Positions 1 to 7,530 are shown, counted from the first letter of the stretch. The stretch is DNA of 13,122 bases from Helicobacteraceae bacterium (GCA_027081565.1 JALWKG010000256.1:1-13122); one strand, 5' to 3'. The notes: a model not told the origin generated them from the letters alone. Numbers and translations: made by a program.

Positions 1-1658
1 AGGAGTTAAGCCATATTGATGCTTACTACCAGCAGCTCTTTTTAAAAGTAAAACACCGTTCGGGCGGCTGGCCACTGACCATCTTGCTGACTGAAGATAA
101 AAAGCCGTTTTACATCGCAGGCTACCTGCCACCACACGCTACCAAATACCAAGATGGACTCGACACCCTTTTACCCACCTATGCCGCACTTTACAAAACA
201 CAGCCGCAGGAGATAAAAGAAGCGACAGCATTCATTAGTGCACAAACGCTCAGCACACTGACATATAATCACCAGCAACTCCAGCCCGCGAAACTGTTTC
301 AAGACCTCCTCAAACAGTACGATGACCTTTTTTATGGCTTTGACACAGCCCCAAAGTTTCCAGAAGCAGGAAAGATCGACCTGCTTTTCGACCTTTCTAT
401 CCTTGGAGAAGAAGAGGCTGAGGCAATGGCTATAAACATGTTAAGAGCCATGGCGATGCGGGGACTTTATGACCATACCGGAGGAGGCTTCTTTCGCTAC
501 AGTACAGATGGTGCTTGGGAGATCCCCCATTTTGAGAAGATGCTCTACAACCAGGCTGAACTTGTGCCACTCTATGTCAAAGCCTATCAGCTGACTAAAG
601 AGCCTCTTTTTAAAGAGGTCGTCACAGAGACTATAGACATGACGCAAAAACGTTTTGGTTACCACGGTCTCTTTTTCAGTGCATCCGATGCAGACACGCA
701 TCATGAAGAGGGTGGCTACTTTACCTTCAGCCTCGCCGAAGTCAAAAAGGCAGCACAAAATGATGCAGAGCTGCTAGAATCATTGGACCTTTCAAAGGCA
801 GGTAATTTTGAGGGCAAGGTACATCTCAACTTTTACAGCGACCAACGGCCAAAGGAATATAAGCGCTTCAGAGCACGACTGCAAAAGACCCAGGAGAAAC
901 GCGACTATCCTTTTGTCGACCAGAAGCTCATCACGGCATGGAATATGATGATGGTCTCTGCCTATGCCAAGGCATCAGAAATCGATGTCACGTATAAAGA
1001 GAAGGCTCTTAAACACTTCAAAGCAATCTTCTCTCTTTTATACAGAGACAACATGCTCTACCACTACAGTTTAAAAGGAGCTGTTCCAACACAAGCTGCC
1101 CTGCTTGAAGATCATGCCTTTAGCATCAAAGCACTCATCGACCTTTATGAGATCACCTATGACAAGCACTACCTTAAACTCGCGACTACTTTGACAAAAG
1201 AGGCAACAAAACGTTTTTACAAAGATGGACACTGGTACCTCTCTGAAACCACACCTCGCGTAGAAGCACCACTGCAAGACAAATATTACACCAGTGCCTA
1301 CGCCACTATGATGCAAAACCTGCTCAAAATGGCTTCACTGACAGAATCCCTAAAGCTACAAGATCTCGCCAATCGCTCGTTATTCCAACGTCAACAAGAG
1401 ATCCTGCAGGATGTCACCTTCGCACCAGCCTCTGTCAAGGCACTTTTGATGCAGAAGTATAGTGTGGTGCTGTTAAAGAACAGTGTCAAGATCTTGGAGA
1501 GACATCAAAAAGAGATCAGGCAGATACGATACCCTTATCTGCTTACCAAACCCGACAGCAGTGGTCTCTTTTTAGCTTGCAGAGTCGGTAGCTGTTTTGT
1601 TTATAGTAAGGATTTTTTGGTTGTCAAGAAGGTGATAGAGGGGTCCCTAAAGCATTAA
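1..1658 (+). CDS. DUF255 / YyaL-type thioredoxin-like protein (5' partial)
   Basis: The reading frame is open from base 3, so the gene starts upstream of the window; 551 codons are visible and the family usually has about 600-700. The visible N-terminus holds the tail of the thioredoxin-like DUF255 domain (SGGWPLT at visible residues 20-26, then a KPFYIAGYLPP strand). The rest is the alpha/alpha six-hairpin-glycosidase-like domain, shown by GFDTAPKFP (about 112-120), GGGFFRYSTDGAW, PHFEKMLYNQAEL (about 175) and a DQKLITAWNMMM segment. The CxxC-like site expected in the N-terminal part lies off the window. Family members (bacterial YyaL, animal SPATA20) have no firmly known reaction; a thiol or sugar-epimerase-like role is only suggested by fold. 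The TTG at 84 is internal, because conserved residues precede it. The gene appears to end its transcript, given the terminator at its stop. Confidence 0.9.
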   Translation, partial: ELSHIDAYYQQLFLKVKHRSGGWPLTILLTEDKKPFYIAGYLPPHATKYQDGLDTLLPTYAALYKTQPQEIKEATAFISAQTLSTLTYNHQQLQPAKLFQDLLKQYDDLFYGFDTAPKFPEAGKIDLLFDLSILGEEEAEAMAINMLRAMAMRGLYDHTGGGFFRYSTDGAWEIPHFEKMLYNQAELVPLYVKAYQLTKEPLFKEVVTETIDMTQKRFGYHGLFFSASDADTHHEEGGYFTFSLAEVKKAAQNDAELLESLDLSKAGNFEGKVHLNFYSDQRPKEYKRFRARLQKTQEKRDYPFVDQKLITAWNMMMVSAYAKASEIDVTYKEKALKHFKAIFSLLYRDNMLYHYSLKGAVPTQAALLEDHAFSIKALIDLYEITYDKHYLKLATTLTKEATKRFYKDGHWYLSETTPRVEAPLQDKYYTSAYATMMQNLLKMASLTESLKLQDLANRSLFQRQQEILQDVTFAPASVKALLMQKYSVVLLKNSVKILERHQKEIRQIRYPYLLTKPDSSGLFLACRVGSCFVYSKDFLVVKKVIEGSLKH

Positions 1659-1669
1659 ACTGCTTTTTT
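1649..1669 (+). terminator. Intrinsic terminator of the DUF255 gene
   Basis: AAAGCA (1649-1654) pairs with TGCTTT (1661-1666) around a 6-base loop, and the 3' arm runs directly into further T residues. The TAA stop of the DUF255 gene (1656-1658) lies in the loop, so the terminator overlaps the end of the coding sequence. The stem is short and AU-rich, which limits confidence. Confidence 0.55.
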
Positions 1670-1758
1670 ATTCCTATTCTGACTTATTGATAATATCCAT
1701 TTAATTTTGGCGTAGCGGTTTATTCGACTCTGAGTATTTAAATTTACTGGGTATTACG

Positions 1759-2043
1759 GCAGGGATTAAAACGAAGTTTTAACTTTGATCAATGCGTCAC
1801 CTTTTGCTCTACCTTCGCAACCCCTGCAGAGCAGACTGGAATACTATAAGAGGCGTTAAGAAAAGGGCTCTGTTTGAGACGTAGTCGAGTTAGTCATTTT
1901 TAGCTTCTTATAGTGTGGAAGGATGGTACCCGATAGCTATCGGGCTCGAAGCCGTTGCGAGCGGTTTTTCTGGTTCTCTTTTTGTCGAGTCAAAAAGAGA
2001 ACGGGTCGCAAGATTAGGTTTCAAAGTTCAAAGAAGCTAAAAA
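1759..2043. repeat. Gene-free element built of nested inverted repeats
   Basis: No plausible coding frame is seen between 1670 and 2181. Instead there are several exact inverted repeats: GCAGGG 1759-1764 with CCCTGC 1822-1827, enclosing a hairpin TTAAAAC-GAA-GTTTTAA (1766-1782); ACTATAAGA 1843-1851 with TCTTATAGT 1906-1914; a 13-base arm TTTTTAGCTTCTT 1897-1909 with its exact complement at 2031-2043; a perfect 16-base palindrome CCCGATAGCTATCGGG 1929-1944; and a perfect 12-bp stem 1973-1984/1991-2002 with loop TCGAGT. The arm 1897-1914 can pair either upstream or downstream, giving two alternative folds. This could be a dispersed chromosomal repeat, a structured RNA or a relic of a mobile element; the sequence alone does not decide. 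Confidence 0.5.
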
Positions 2044-2079
2044 ACAAGATTAAAAACAGACTGTAAGACCACATGAACT

Positions 2080-2107
2080 CGTGGATCCCTGCCTACGCAG
2101 GGATGAC
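2080..2107. repeat. REP-like palindromic repeat
   Basis: ATCCCTGC (2085-2092) and GCAGGGAT (2097-2104) form an 8-bp stem with loop CTAC, flanked by GTGG and GAC. This is the GGATCCC...GGGATGAC form of palindrome that is scattered between genes in many proteobacteria. Read through, it gives the well-known spurious peptide SWIPAYAGMT. It sits about 80 bases upstream of the next gene. Recognition of the family is from memory of the motif; copy number in this genome cannot be seen here. Confidence 0.6.
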
Positions 2108-2181
2108 TAAGCGCAAAACCCTATTTACCGCACAGACACCATCAAAGAGTATCATTCATAAAAACCACAACAAGAAACATC

Positions 2182-2412
2182 ATGCGCAAATTAATGGACT
2201 TCATCTACTACAACATCTTTGTATACATCACCTACTGGATCATAGACACCATCTTTGATTTCCTGAATCTATACAGCAGCCATGACTTAGGCAAAGATAT
2301 CATGGTCATGCCCACCACAAGTGACATGGTACTCATAGGCATCAACCTTGTTCTCTCTCTCATCTTGGGTCTTATCGCCCTCAACAAACTCAAGTCTCTA
2401 CGTAATATGTAA
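2182..2412 (+). CDS. Small two-TM membrane protein, unknown function
   Basis: Seventy-six residues. There are two hydrophobic stretches, about residues 7-27 (rich in Tyr, Ile and Phe) and about 49-69 (MVLIGINLVLSLILGLIAL), joined by a polar loop with SSHDLGKD and ending in a basic tail (LKSLRN). I do not recognise a family. The start is chosen at ATG 2182 because it follows CAAGAAACATC, nearly the same upstream bases as the next gene (AAGGAAACATC). The next gene starts 15 bases after this stop, so the two are probably co-transcribed. The encoded protein would be an inner-membrane hairpin; a link to metal handling is suggested only by the neighbour. Confidence 0.65.
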   Translation: MRKLMDFIYYNIFVYITYWIIDTIFDFLNLYSSHDLGKDIMVMPTTSDMVLIGINLVLSLILGLIALNKLKSLRNM

Positions 2413-2427
2413 ACAAAAGGAAACATC

Positions 2428-2928
2428 ATGTTTAATTTCAAACCTATTAAAGAAGAAAAAAGTGAAAGCTGTTCAGTTGAAGGTGGTGGCTGTTGTACAC
2501 CCAAGCCTAAAGGAAAAGCAGTTTGCCCCAGTTGTGGTGAACAGGCCAAAGGTGTTTTAGAACTCACTCTTGAAAGTCTATTGACTGATGAGGCTAAGTC
2601 CAGAATTGAGTGTCTCGACGGCTTTTACTACTGCAAGACACCAACATGTAAAACTGTCTATTTCAGAGATGAGACAGTTTTAACCCAAAACGACATCACA
2701 GTTATTGTCGGGCTGAAAGAGGGAGCAACGCCTGCGACCGTCTGCTACTGTTTTGAGTGGACTAAAGAGAAGATCCAAGCCGAATTAGAGGCAACCGGTG
2801 AAACTGTGGCACTCGAAGATATCAAGGTAAAGATGGATGACCCTGGCTGTTCATGTGAGACCCTCAATCCTAGCGGTGGATGCTGTCTGGGTGATGTTGG
2901 TAAAGTCATCAAAGAGCTTAAACAATAG
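2428..2928 (+). CDS. CopZ N-terminal-like [2Fe-2S]/Zn-binding protein
   Basis: A protein of 166 residues, 14 of them Cys. In order: a flexible N-terminus with C15 and C22-C23; a CPSCG zinc-type knuckle (C33, C36); C62, C69 and C74; CYCF (C106, C108); and a C-terminal C-x-C-E...NPSGGCC block (C141, C143, C152, C153). The CxCF...CxCE...NP..CC pattern is that of the N-terminal domain of Archaeoglobus CopZ, related to bacterioferritin-associated ferredoxin, which binds a [2Fe-2S] cluster and a zinc ion. CopZ itself has an added C-terminal HMA copper-chaperone domain; this protein ends without one, so it is the stand-alone form annotated as a putative Fe-S metallochaperone. Cytoplasmic: no signal peptide. 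The ribosome binding site is AAAGGA (2416-2421). Its 3' end overlaps the convergent gene by 11 bases. A role in copper or iron handling is inferred. Confidence 0.8.
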   Translation: MFNFKPIKEEKSESCSVEGGGCCTPKPKGKAVCPSCGEQAKGVLELTLESLLTDEAKSRIECLDGFYYCKTPTCKTVYFRDETVLTQNDITVIVGLKEGATPATVCYCFEWTKEKIQAELEATGETVALEDIKVKMDDPGCSCETLNPSGGCCLGDVGKVIKELKQ

Positions 2929-4669
2929 CCTCTTTAAAGTACTGATCAACATCCATGTATGTCTTACCAGTATGGTCTTTAAATATAAGGTTCTTTTTGT
3001 TTAGCTTACTAATATGGTCTACTCCCATAATGGCAAGCAGGTTACGGATGCCGTAAATGAGCTGTCCATGGTATGAGGCTACATTTTTAGCCTTTTTCTC
3101 TACCAAAAACGAGGCACGTTTACCTTTGTCTTGGGTCGCAAGCCCAACAGGGCAGGCGCGACCATGGGCACCCGAGCACTCTCTCGCACGGATACACCCT
3201 GCACTCATCATAAATGCTCTGGCGATGGCAACATAGTCAGCCCCGATGCCAAAGAGGACGATGGCATCATCAGGTGTCAAAACTTTTTCACTGGCGATTA
3301 TCTTGACTTGTTCTCTCACCCCCACGCGTCTTAAAGTACTGTCAACTATGTGCAGTGCTTTAGCGATGGTCATGCCCACTGTCATCATCATCTCAAGAGG
3401 TGCCGCACCGCTTCCGCCCTCACCGCCATCTACGGTTATAAAGTCGGGATAAGCATTAGACCCGGTATCAACACGCTCTTTTATGAGGTTGGCATACTCG
3501 TCAAATCCCTCCTGAGAAGAGATAACTATCTTCACGCCTACCGGTTTCTCAGAAAGTGCTTTCAAACGGCCCATAAAGTCAAATAATTCCTCAAGGTTAT
3601 GGGCAAAAGGAAACTGGTTAGGCGAAAAGAGGTCTTTGTAGGGTTCAACCCCACGATAATAGGCAATGGCTTCACTTACTTTGGACGCCAACAGCTTGCC
3701 GCCTGTCTGCTTGGCACCCTGAGCCATCTTAATCTCCGTCATACGAGCAAAGGCCATCGTCTTTTTATAACGCTCTTCATCAAAACTGCCATCAGCATGG
3801 CGTACTCCGTAAAGTCCGCTTCCCATCTGAAATATGATGTCAGGAATATCCTTAGGAACTTCATCTGGAAAAGATGAAAGTGGTGCTTTCCAGTCTACTC
3901 TGTAGCAGACCATAGCACTCAGATCAAACAAGTAACTCTCAGCATCTGCACTGTCAATGACCATATGGCGATAGACCTTTTCACTTATAGCTTGGTTTAC
4001 TACAACCTTCAATATTTTATAAACACTCTTAGCAAACAGTGTCCCTTCATAGACTTCCATATAGTCCCTGTTTTGGGCACAATATTTGTGTGTATACAAA
4101 AAGTTGGAAGTAAGACTCCCCTCACCCGTGTTGATAGGAAACTTACCAAGATATGCCCCTTTGCTGAAAGCACGGGTCCCCTCCGGAGAGATAGCACCAT
4201 CACTCATGGCACTCCGTCCAAAGACCGAACGGGTTGTAAAAGGCTTTTTGGCATTTTCACCAAAGACCACACTGAAGTCATCACTCACATCAGTCGTGTT
4301 GAGTACACAGTTGGCATTTTTAATACTCAGTCTCGCACTCTTTTGAGGTTGACCCGGTGAAAAGGAGGCATAAGCCGAACGCCTCTCTGCTGCATCATAG
4401 ACCCACTTCACCTTGTCAAAGGATTCGTAAAACTTCTCATCACCAAAGTACTGGCGCATAGGGTCTCTCAGTGCATAAAAAACATAACGTAGACGTCCGA
4501 TCAGCGGATAGTTGATAAGTAACTGGTTCTCACGCTGTATGTAGCGATCGTAGATCAGCAGCATGATCGAAATCACTATAAAAAGGATCACAAATGCCTG
4601 TATGAGAAACATCAAAATGGGAAAATGGTAACCTCCGATGCTCTGTGAAAAGTTAATAAGCGCTTCCAT
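2918..4669 (-). CDS. Membrane-anchored FMN-binding glutamate-synthase-family protein
   Basis: A protein of 583 residues, longer than the roughly 510-540 usual for stand-alone members. A TM helix lies at about residues 17-41, then a YPLIGRLRYVFYALRDPMRQYF segment typical of this subgroup. The FMN/2-oxoglutarate-type barrel follows: AMSDGAISPEG (154-164), NTGEGS (180-185), IKMAQGAKQTGGKL (313-326), DFITVDGGEGGSGAAP (409-424) and ADYVAIARAFM. The Fe-S cysteines are C492, C498 and C506 in CIRARECSGAHGRACPVGLATQD, a C-x5-C-x7-C spacing where GltS-type enzymes have C-x5-C-x4-C. Residues about 190-275 look like an insertion. The glutaminase domain and GltD partner are absent, so classical glutamate synthesis is doubtful; the real substrate is unknown. 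AAGGAG lies six bases before the ATG, 10 bases beyond the end of the DoxX gene, so the two are one transcript. Confidence 0.87.
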   Translation of the reverse strand: MEALINFSQSIGGYHFPILMFLIQAFVILFIVISIMLLIYDRYIQRENQLLINYPLIGRLRYVFYALRDPMRQYFGDEKFYESFDKVKWVYDAAERRSAYASFSPGQPQKSARLSIKNANCVLNTTDVSDDFSVVFGENAKKPFTTRSVFGRSAMSDGAISPEGTRAFSKGAYLGKFPINTGEGSLTSNFLYTHKYCAQNRDYMEVYEGTLFAKSVYKILKVVVNQAISEKVYRHMVIDSADAESYLFDLSAMVCYRVDWKAPLSSFPDEVPKDIPDIIFQMGSGLYGVRHADGSFDEERYKKTMAFARMTEIKMAQGAKQTGGKLLASKVSEAIAYYRGVEPYKDLFSPNQFPFAHNLEELFDFMGRLKALSEKPVGVKIVISSQEGFDEYANLIKERVDTGSNAYPDFITVDGGEGGSGAAPLEMMMTVGMTIAKALHIVDSTLRRVGVREQVKIIASEKVLTPDDAIVLFGIGADYVAIARAFMMSAGCIRARECSGAHGRACPVGLATQDKGKRASFLVEKKAKNVASYHGQLIYGIRNLLAIMGVDHISKLNKKNLIFKDHTGKTYMDVDQYFKEAIV

Positions 4670-4679
4670 AGCCTGCTCC

Positions 4680-5120
4680 TTAACTTTTTTTCTCGAAGAG
4701 AAGACGGTCTAAAGAGAACTTCCCTGCTCCATGTGCAAAAAAGATAAACAAAAAGAGCAGGTAGTAGAGCGGTATCTCAAAACCATTCTCAGCCGCACTG
4801 AAGCCGTGACCAAAATGCACAGAGGTGATCGCCACGATCATAATGATCATAAGGGGTATAGAGATCACTCTGGTAAGTAATCCTAAAATAAGGAAGACAA
4901 CACCTACAATCTCAGTTGTAGCCACCAAGTAGGCATTGAAAAGCGGCAGCGGGATGCCCATGGAACCAAACCACTCTGCAACAGAGTTGATGTCGTTCCA
5001 CTTCATCATGGCCGGTTCATAAAAGCCGTAGGCCACCGCTATACGCGCAAGCAGAAGAGAAAGAGAGTGGGTGTATTCACTCAGACGAGAAAATTCTTTG
5101 TAAGATTTGATGAGATGCAT
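4680..5120 (-). CDS. DoxX family membrane protein
   Basis: A protein of 146 residues with four hydrophobic helices: about 19-37 (LSLLLARIAVAYGFYEPAMM), 62-83, 85-105 and 118-134. The layout matches DoxX/SURF4-like proteins: an early Arg in the first helix (LLLARIAVAYGF), a K/W segment, WFGSMGIPLP before helix 2, then TEIVGVVFLILGLLTR. DoxX was named for a subunit of the archaeal terminal quinol oxidase/thiosulfate:quinone oxidoreductase, but most bacterial members have no proven reaction. Here it precedes the glutamate-synthase-like gene by only 10 bases on the same strand, suggesting shared membrane redox work (inference). The start codon follows AGGAGTTAAC, a strong ribosome binding site that also lies in a small hairpin. 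Confidence 0.88.
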   Translation of the reverse strand: MHLIKSYKEFSRLSEYTHSLSLLLARIAVAYGFYEPAMMKWNDINSVAEWFGSMGIPLPLFNAYLVATTEIVGVVFLILGLLTRVISIPLMIIMIVAITSVHFGHGFSAAENGFEIPLYYLLFLFIFFAHGAGKFSLDRLLFEKKS

Positions 5121-5145
5121 GTTAACTCCTATGTAAAGGAGTATA
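5120..5145 (-). promoter_or_regulatory. doxX leader: -10 box and hairpin covering the Shine-Dalgarno
   Basis: On the minus strand ACTCCT (5142-5137) pairs exactly with AGGAGT (5130-5125), a six-base loop between them, and AGGAGT is the ribosome binding site of the DoxX gene. A TATACT (-10-like) overlaps the upstream arm at 5145-5140. If transcription starts there, the leader is only about 13 bases and the hairpin cannot form; if the transcript reads in from the DUF4105 gene, the hairpin can mask the site. No good -35 is seen. Confidence 0.35.
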
Positions 5146-5197
5146 GCTTTTTAAGTGTGAGCAGTCTGTGATGAGGGTTACATCTTATCAGCTTGTC

Positions 5198-6223
5198 TTA
5201 ACGCTTTTGCGGTATCTCTTGTCGGATACATCTCGAAAAATCCTCAACAATCCCGCATCTTTTGGCTCTCTCGTTGACATGGGCCTGCTCTCTCAGTGCA
5301 TCAAAAGAGAGACCGTGTGTCTCAAGACGCCCCTGTTCATAGAGATATTGCGGAACATAGCCACTGATCAGGATCTTCCAGTTAAAAGGAATATCGTTTA
5401 TGCTGCCATCAGCCGTAGCATTGAGCCAGATGTTGGTAGTACAGTTCGTGGTCAGCGTGTTATAAAACTCAGCCTGCTCTTTGAGCTTGTTGATCTGCTC
5501 GACATAGTTCAAGAAAAGACTGCGGGCATCTGCAAGGCTTCCGTGCATAGGGTAGATGTAGACATCTTCTACCGGGTCAAAACGGTAGTTGGTACGCAGA
5601 CCTATGACGTCTCTCTCGTCAGCAACGGCATAATAGAGCTCGTACTGGCGAAAAAAACCTTTAAGTGTCGAGTAGGCTTCGCCCTTCTCTTTACGGGTCT
5701 CTATGGAAACTGCCAAATGTTCACCATCAGAAAAGCCAAAACTGACAAAGACATGGGCAACCGCTGGACCCATCCAATAAACAGCAATAATGTCCACTCC
5801 AACAAGTTTATCAATGTCATAAGTCTTATCATAATAAGCAGGGGTGTAGTCCGTTTCACTTCGGTAGCTGTTGTTACGCACATTATGGAAGGTAAATAGG
5901 TTTTTGTCTTGGGTAACATAAGGCAAAAGGGCCACATCTTCTTGCCATATTCTGTTATTAGAGGGTGTAATCATCTTAAACCAAATCAGTACTATGAGAA
6001 GCTGGAGTACATAAAATCCAAAAACAGGCCATCGGAAACCTTGAAAAACAAGCGCTGCCAATGATGCCAAAGCCACCAGACCAAAACCTGCTACCAGAGT
6101 GTAACGCAGCAGTTCATTGGTAGGTCCGGCATAGTAAAGGGCCAATGTTCCCCAAACACCACTAACAAACATGACCAGACCTAAAAGTAGCAGACCTAAG
6201 ACTCTTAAAACTTTATACCCCAT
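5198..6223 (-). CDS. DUF4105 (Lnb N-terminal-like) membrane protein
   Basis: A protein of 341 residues. Three hydrophobic helices occupy the N-terminus (about 5-30, 40-60 and 66-85), followed by a domain placed outside the inner membrane. The DUF4105 signature is seen as AVAHVFVSFGFSDGEHLAVSIETR (about 154-177), the YYAVADERDVIGLRTNYR segment (197-214) and YNTLTTNCTTNIW (254-266), where H157 and C261 are candidates for a papain-like catalytic pair. The family includes the N-terminal periplasmic domain of lacto-N-biosidase-type proteins; its function is not established, though a protease or acyl-hydrolase fold is suspected. Two further Cys (C323, C332) near the C-terminus could form a disulfide. 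The start follows GGAGAGTAG-ATG. It lies 77 bases upstream of the DoxX gene on the same strand and may be co-transcribed. Confidence 0.85.
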   Translation of the reverse strand: MGYKVLRVLGLLLLGLVMFVSGVWGTLALYYAGPTNELLRYTLVAGFGLVALASLAALVFQGFRWPVFGFYVLQLLIVLIWFKMITPSNNRIWQEDVALLPYVTQDKNLFTFHNVRNNSYRSETDYTPAYYDKTYDIDKLVGVDIIAVYWMGPAVAHVFVSFGFSDGEHLAVSIETRKEKGEAYSTLKGFFRQYELYYAVADERDVIGLRTNYRFDPVEDVYIYPMHGSLADARSLFLNYVEQINKLKEQAEFYNTLTTNCTTNIWLNATADGSINDIPFNWKILISGYVPQYLYEQGRLETHGLSFDALREQAHVNERAKRCGIVEDFSRCIRQEIPQKR

Positions 6224-6335
6224 CTACTCTCCAACGATTAACTAATACAACTCGGATTATGACATATTAGAGAACTTTTAAAGATTAGATAAAAAAAGAG
6301 AAGGGGTGTTCAATTATGAAAAAGGTGTAGGATTC

Positions 6336-6358
6336 ATGACAAAGCAGCGCTTTGTCAT
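6336..6358. terminator. Perfect 10-bp hairpin just after metK
   Basis: ATGACAAAGC (6336-6345) is the exact complement of GCTTTGTCAT (6349-6358), with a three-base loop. It begins 15 bases beyond the metK stop codon, the usual place for a terminator, but the minus strand has no U run directly after it (a short CCTTTTTC comes about 11 bases later). It may stabilise or end the metK transcript, or be a small repeat. Confidence 0.45.
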
Positions 6359-6372
6359 ATGATAGAGAGGTT

Positions 6373-7530
6373 TTAGAGATTTAAAAACGCTTTGATATCT
6401 TCAACGCGATCTTTTTTCTCCCAAGTAAAGTCTTGGTCCTCACGACCAAAGTGTCCGTATGCTGCCGTTTTACGGTAGATAGGACGAAGAAGGTCTAGAG
6501 AGTCGATGATACCTTTTGGTGAAAGGTCAAACAGCTCAGAGATACATGCTTCTATGTTCTCATCACTGACCACACCTGTCTCATGGGTGTTTACCATGAT
6601 AGAGACAGGCTGAACGACACCAATAGCGTAAGCAACTTGAACAGTAACACGTTCACAAGCGCCTGCAGCTACCAGGTTTTTAGCGACGTGTCTTGCAGCG
6701 TAAGCAGCAGAACGGTCAACCTTGGTTGGGTCTTTTCCAGAGAAGGCACCACCACCATGAGGACAAGAACCACCATAAGTGTCAACGATGATCTTACGAC
6801 CTGTAAGACCTGCATCACCTTGTGGACCACCAATAACGAAATTACCGGTTGGGTTGATGTGGTAGATAGTGTCATCTGTTAGTAAGTCAGCAGAGATCGC
6901 AACTTTAATAACTTCGTTAATAACGTCTTCGCGAAGTTGTGCCTGGTCTACATCGTCATGGTGTTGTGTTGAGACAACAACAGTCTCTACAGAGACCGGT
7001 TTACCATCTATATACTTCACAGAGACCTGTGCTTTACCATCTGGACGTAAGTAAGGAATGATTCCCTCTTTACGTACAAATGCCAAACGCTCTGTTAAGC
7101 GGTGAGAGATGTGGATAGGAAGAGGCATAAGCTCTGGTGTCTCTTTACAAGCGTACCCGAACATAAGTCCCTGGTCTCCTGCACCGATCTCACCATCTGC
7201 CTGATCAACACCTTGGTTGATGTCCGCAGACTGCTCACCAATACCGTTAAGTACTGCTGCTGCCTTATAGTCGAAACCATAATTAGCATCTGTATAACCG
7301 ATCTCCTGGATCACCTTACGTGCAATCTCTTGCATTGGCGTATACGCCGTTGTCTTCAATTCGCCTGCAATCACACAAAAACCATTTGAGACCATAGTCT
7401 CACACGCCACGCGTGCTTTAGGATCTTTAGCAATAATGTCATCCAGAATAGCATCGCTAATCTGATCAGCCATCTTGTCAGGATGCCCTTCTGTTACAGA
7501 CTCTGAAGTAAATATATACTCTTTAGTCAT
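6373..7530 (-). CDS. metK: S-adenosylmethionine synthase
   Basis: This 385-residue protein, full length for the family, makes S-adenosylmethionine from ATP and methionine, releasing phosphate and pyrophosphate; it acts in the cytoplasm as a dimer or tetramer. Diagnostic segments are SESVTEGHPDKMADQISDAI (9-28, with the ATP/Mg-binding His16 and Asp18), GAGDQGLMFGYA (116-126, the first PROSITE signature) and GGGAFSGKDPTKVDRS (259-274, the second signature, with phosphate-binding Lys). The start ATG follows AAAGGAAATCG, a good ribosome binding site. It is transcribed alone: the neighbour upstream is divergent and the gene downstream is 149 bases away behind a hairpin. The leader is about 110 bases if the outer -10 box is used. 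Confidence 0.98.
   Translation of the reverse strand: MTKEYIFTSESVTEGHPDKMADQISDAILDDIIAKDPKARVACETMVSNGFCVIAGELKTTAYTPMQEIARKVIQEIGYTDANYGFDYKAAAVLNGIGEQSADINQGVDQADGEIGAGDQGLMFGYACKETPELMPLPIHISHRLTERLAFVRKEGIIPYLRPDGKAQVSVKYIDGKPVSVETVVVSTQHHDDVDQAQLREDVINEVIKVAISADLLTDDTIYHINPTGNFVIGGPQGDAGLTGRKIIVDTYGGSCPHGGGAFSGKDPTKVDRSAAYAARHVAKNLVAAGACERVTVQVAYAIGVVQPVSIMVNTHETGVVSDENIEACISELFDLSPKGIIDSLDLLRPIYRKTAAYGHFGREDQDFTWEKKDRVEDIKAFLNL

Noticed and set aside
1670..2181. tRNA, rRNA fragment or CRISPR array in the long gene-free stretch
   Set aside because: There is no cloverleaf with a TTCRA loop, no rRNA-like conserved block, and no direct repeats at regular spacing; only inverted repeats are present.
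2073..2258. Short + strand frame beginning MNSWIPAYAGMT
   Set aside because: It is the well-known false peptide produced by reading through the REP-like palindrome; it has no ribosome binding site and overlaps the start of the better-supported two-TM gene.
3965..4360. A 131-codon + strand frame inside the glutamate-synthase-like gene
   Set aside because: It is antisense to a conserved coding region and its translation shows no domain or sensible composition.
5168..5899. A 243-codon open frame on the + strand
   Set aside because: It lies antisense to the DUF4105 gene, whose domain motifs are clear. It has no recognisable domain or start signal; length alone is explained by the codon pattern of the opposite strand.
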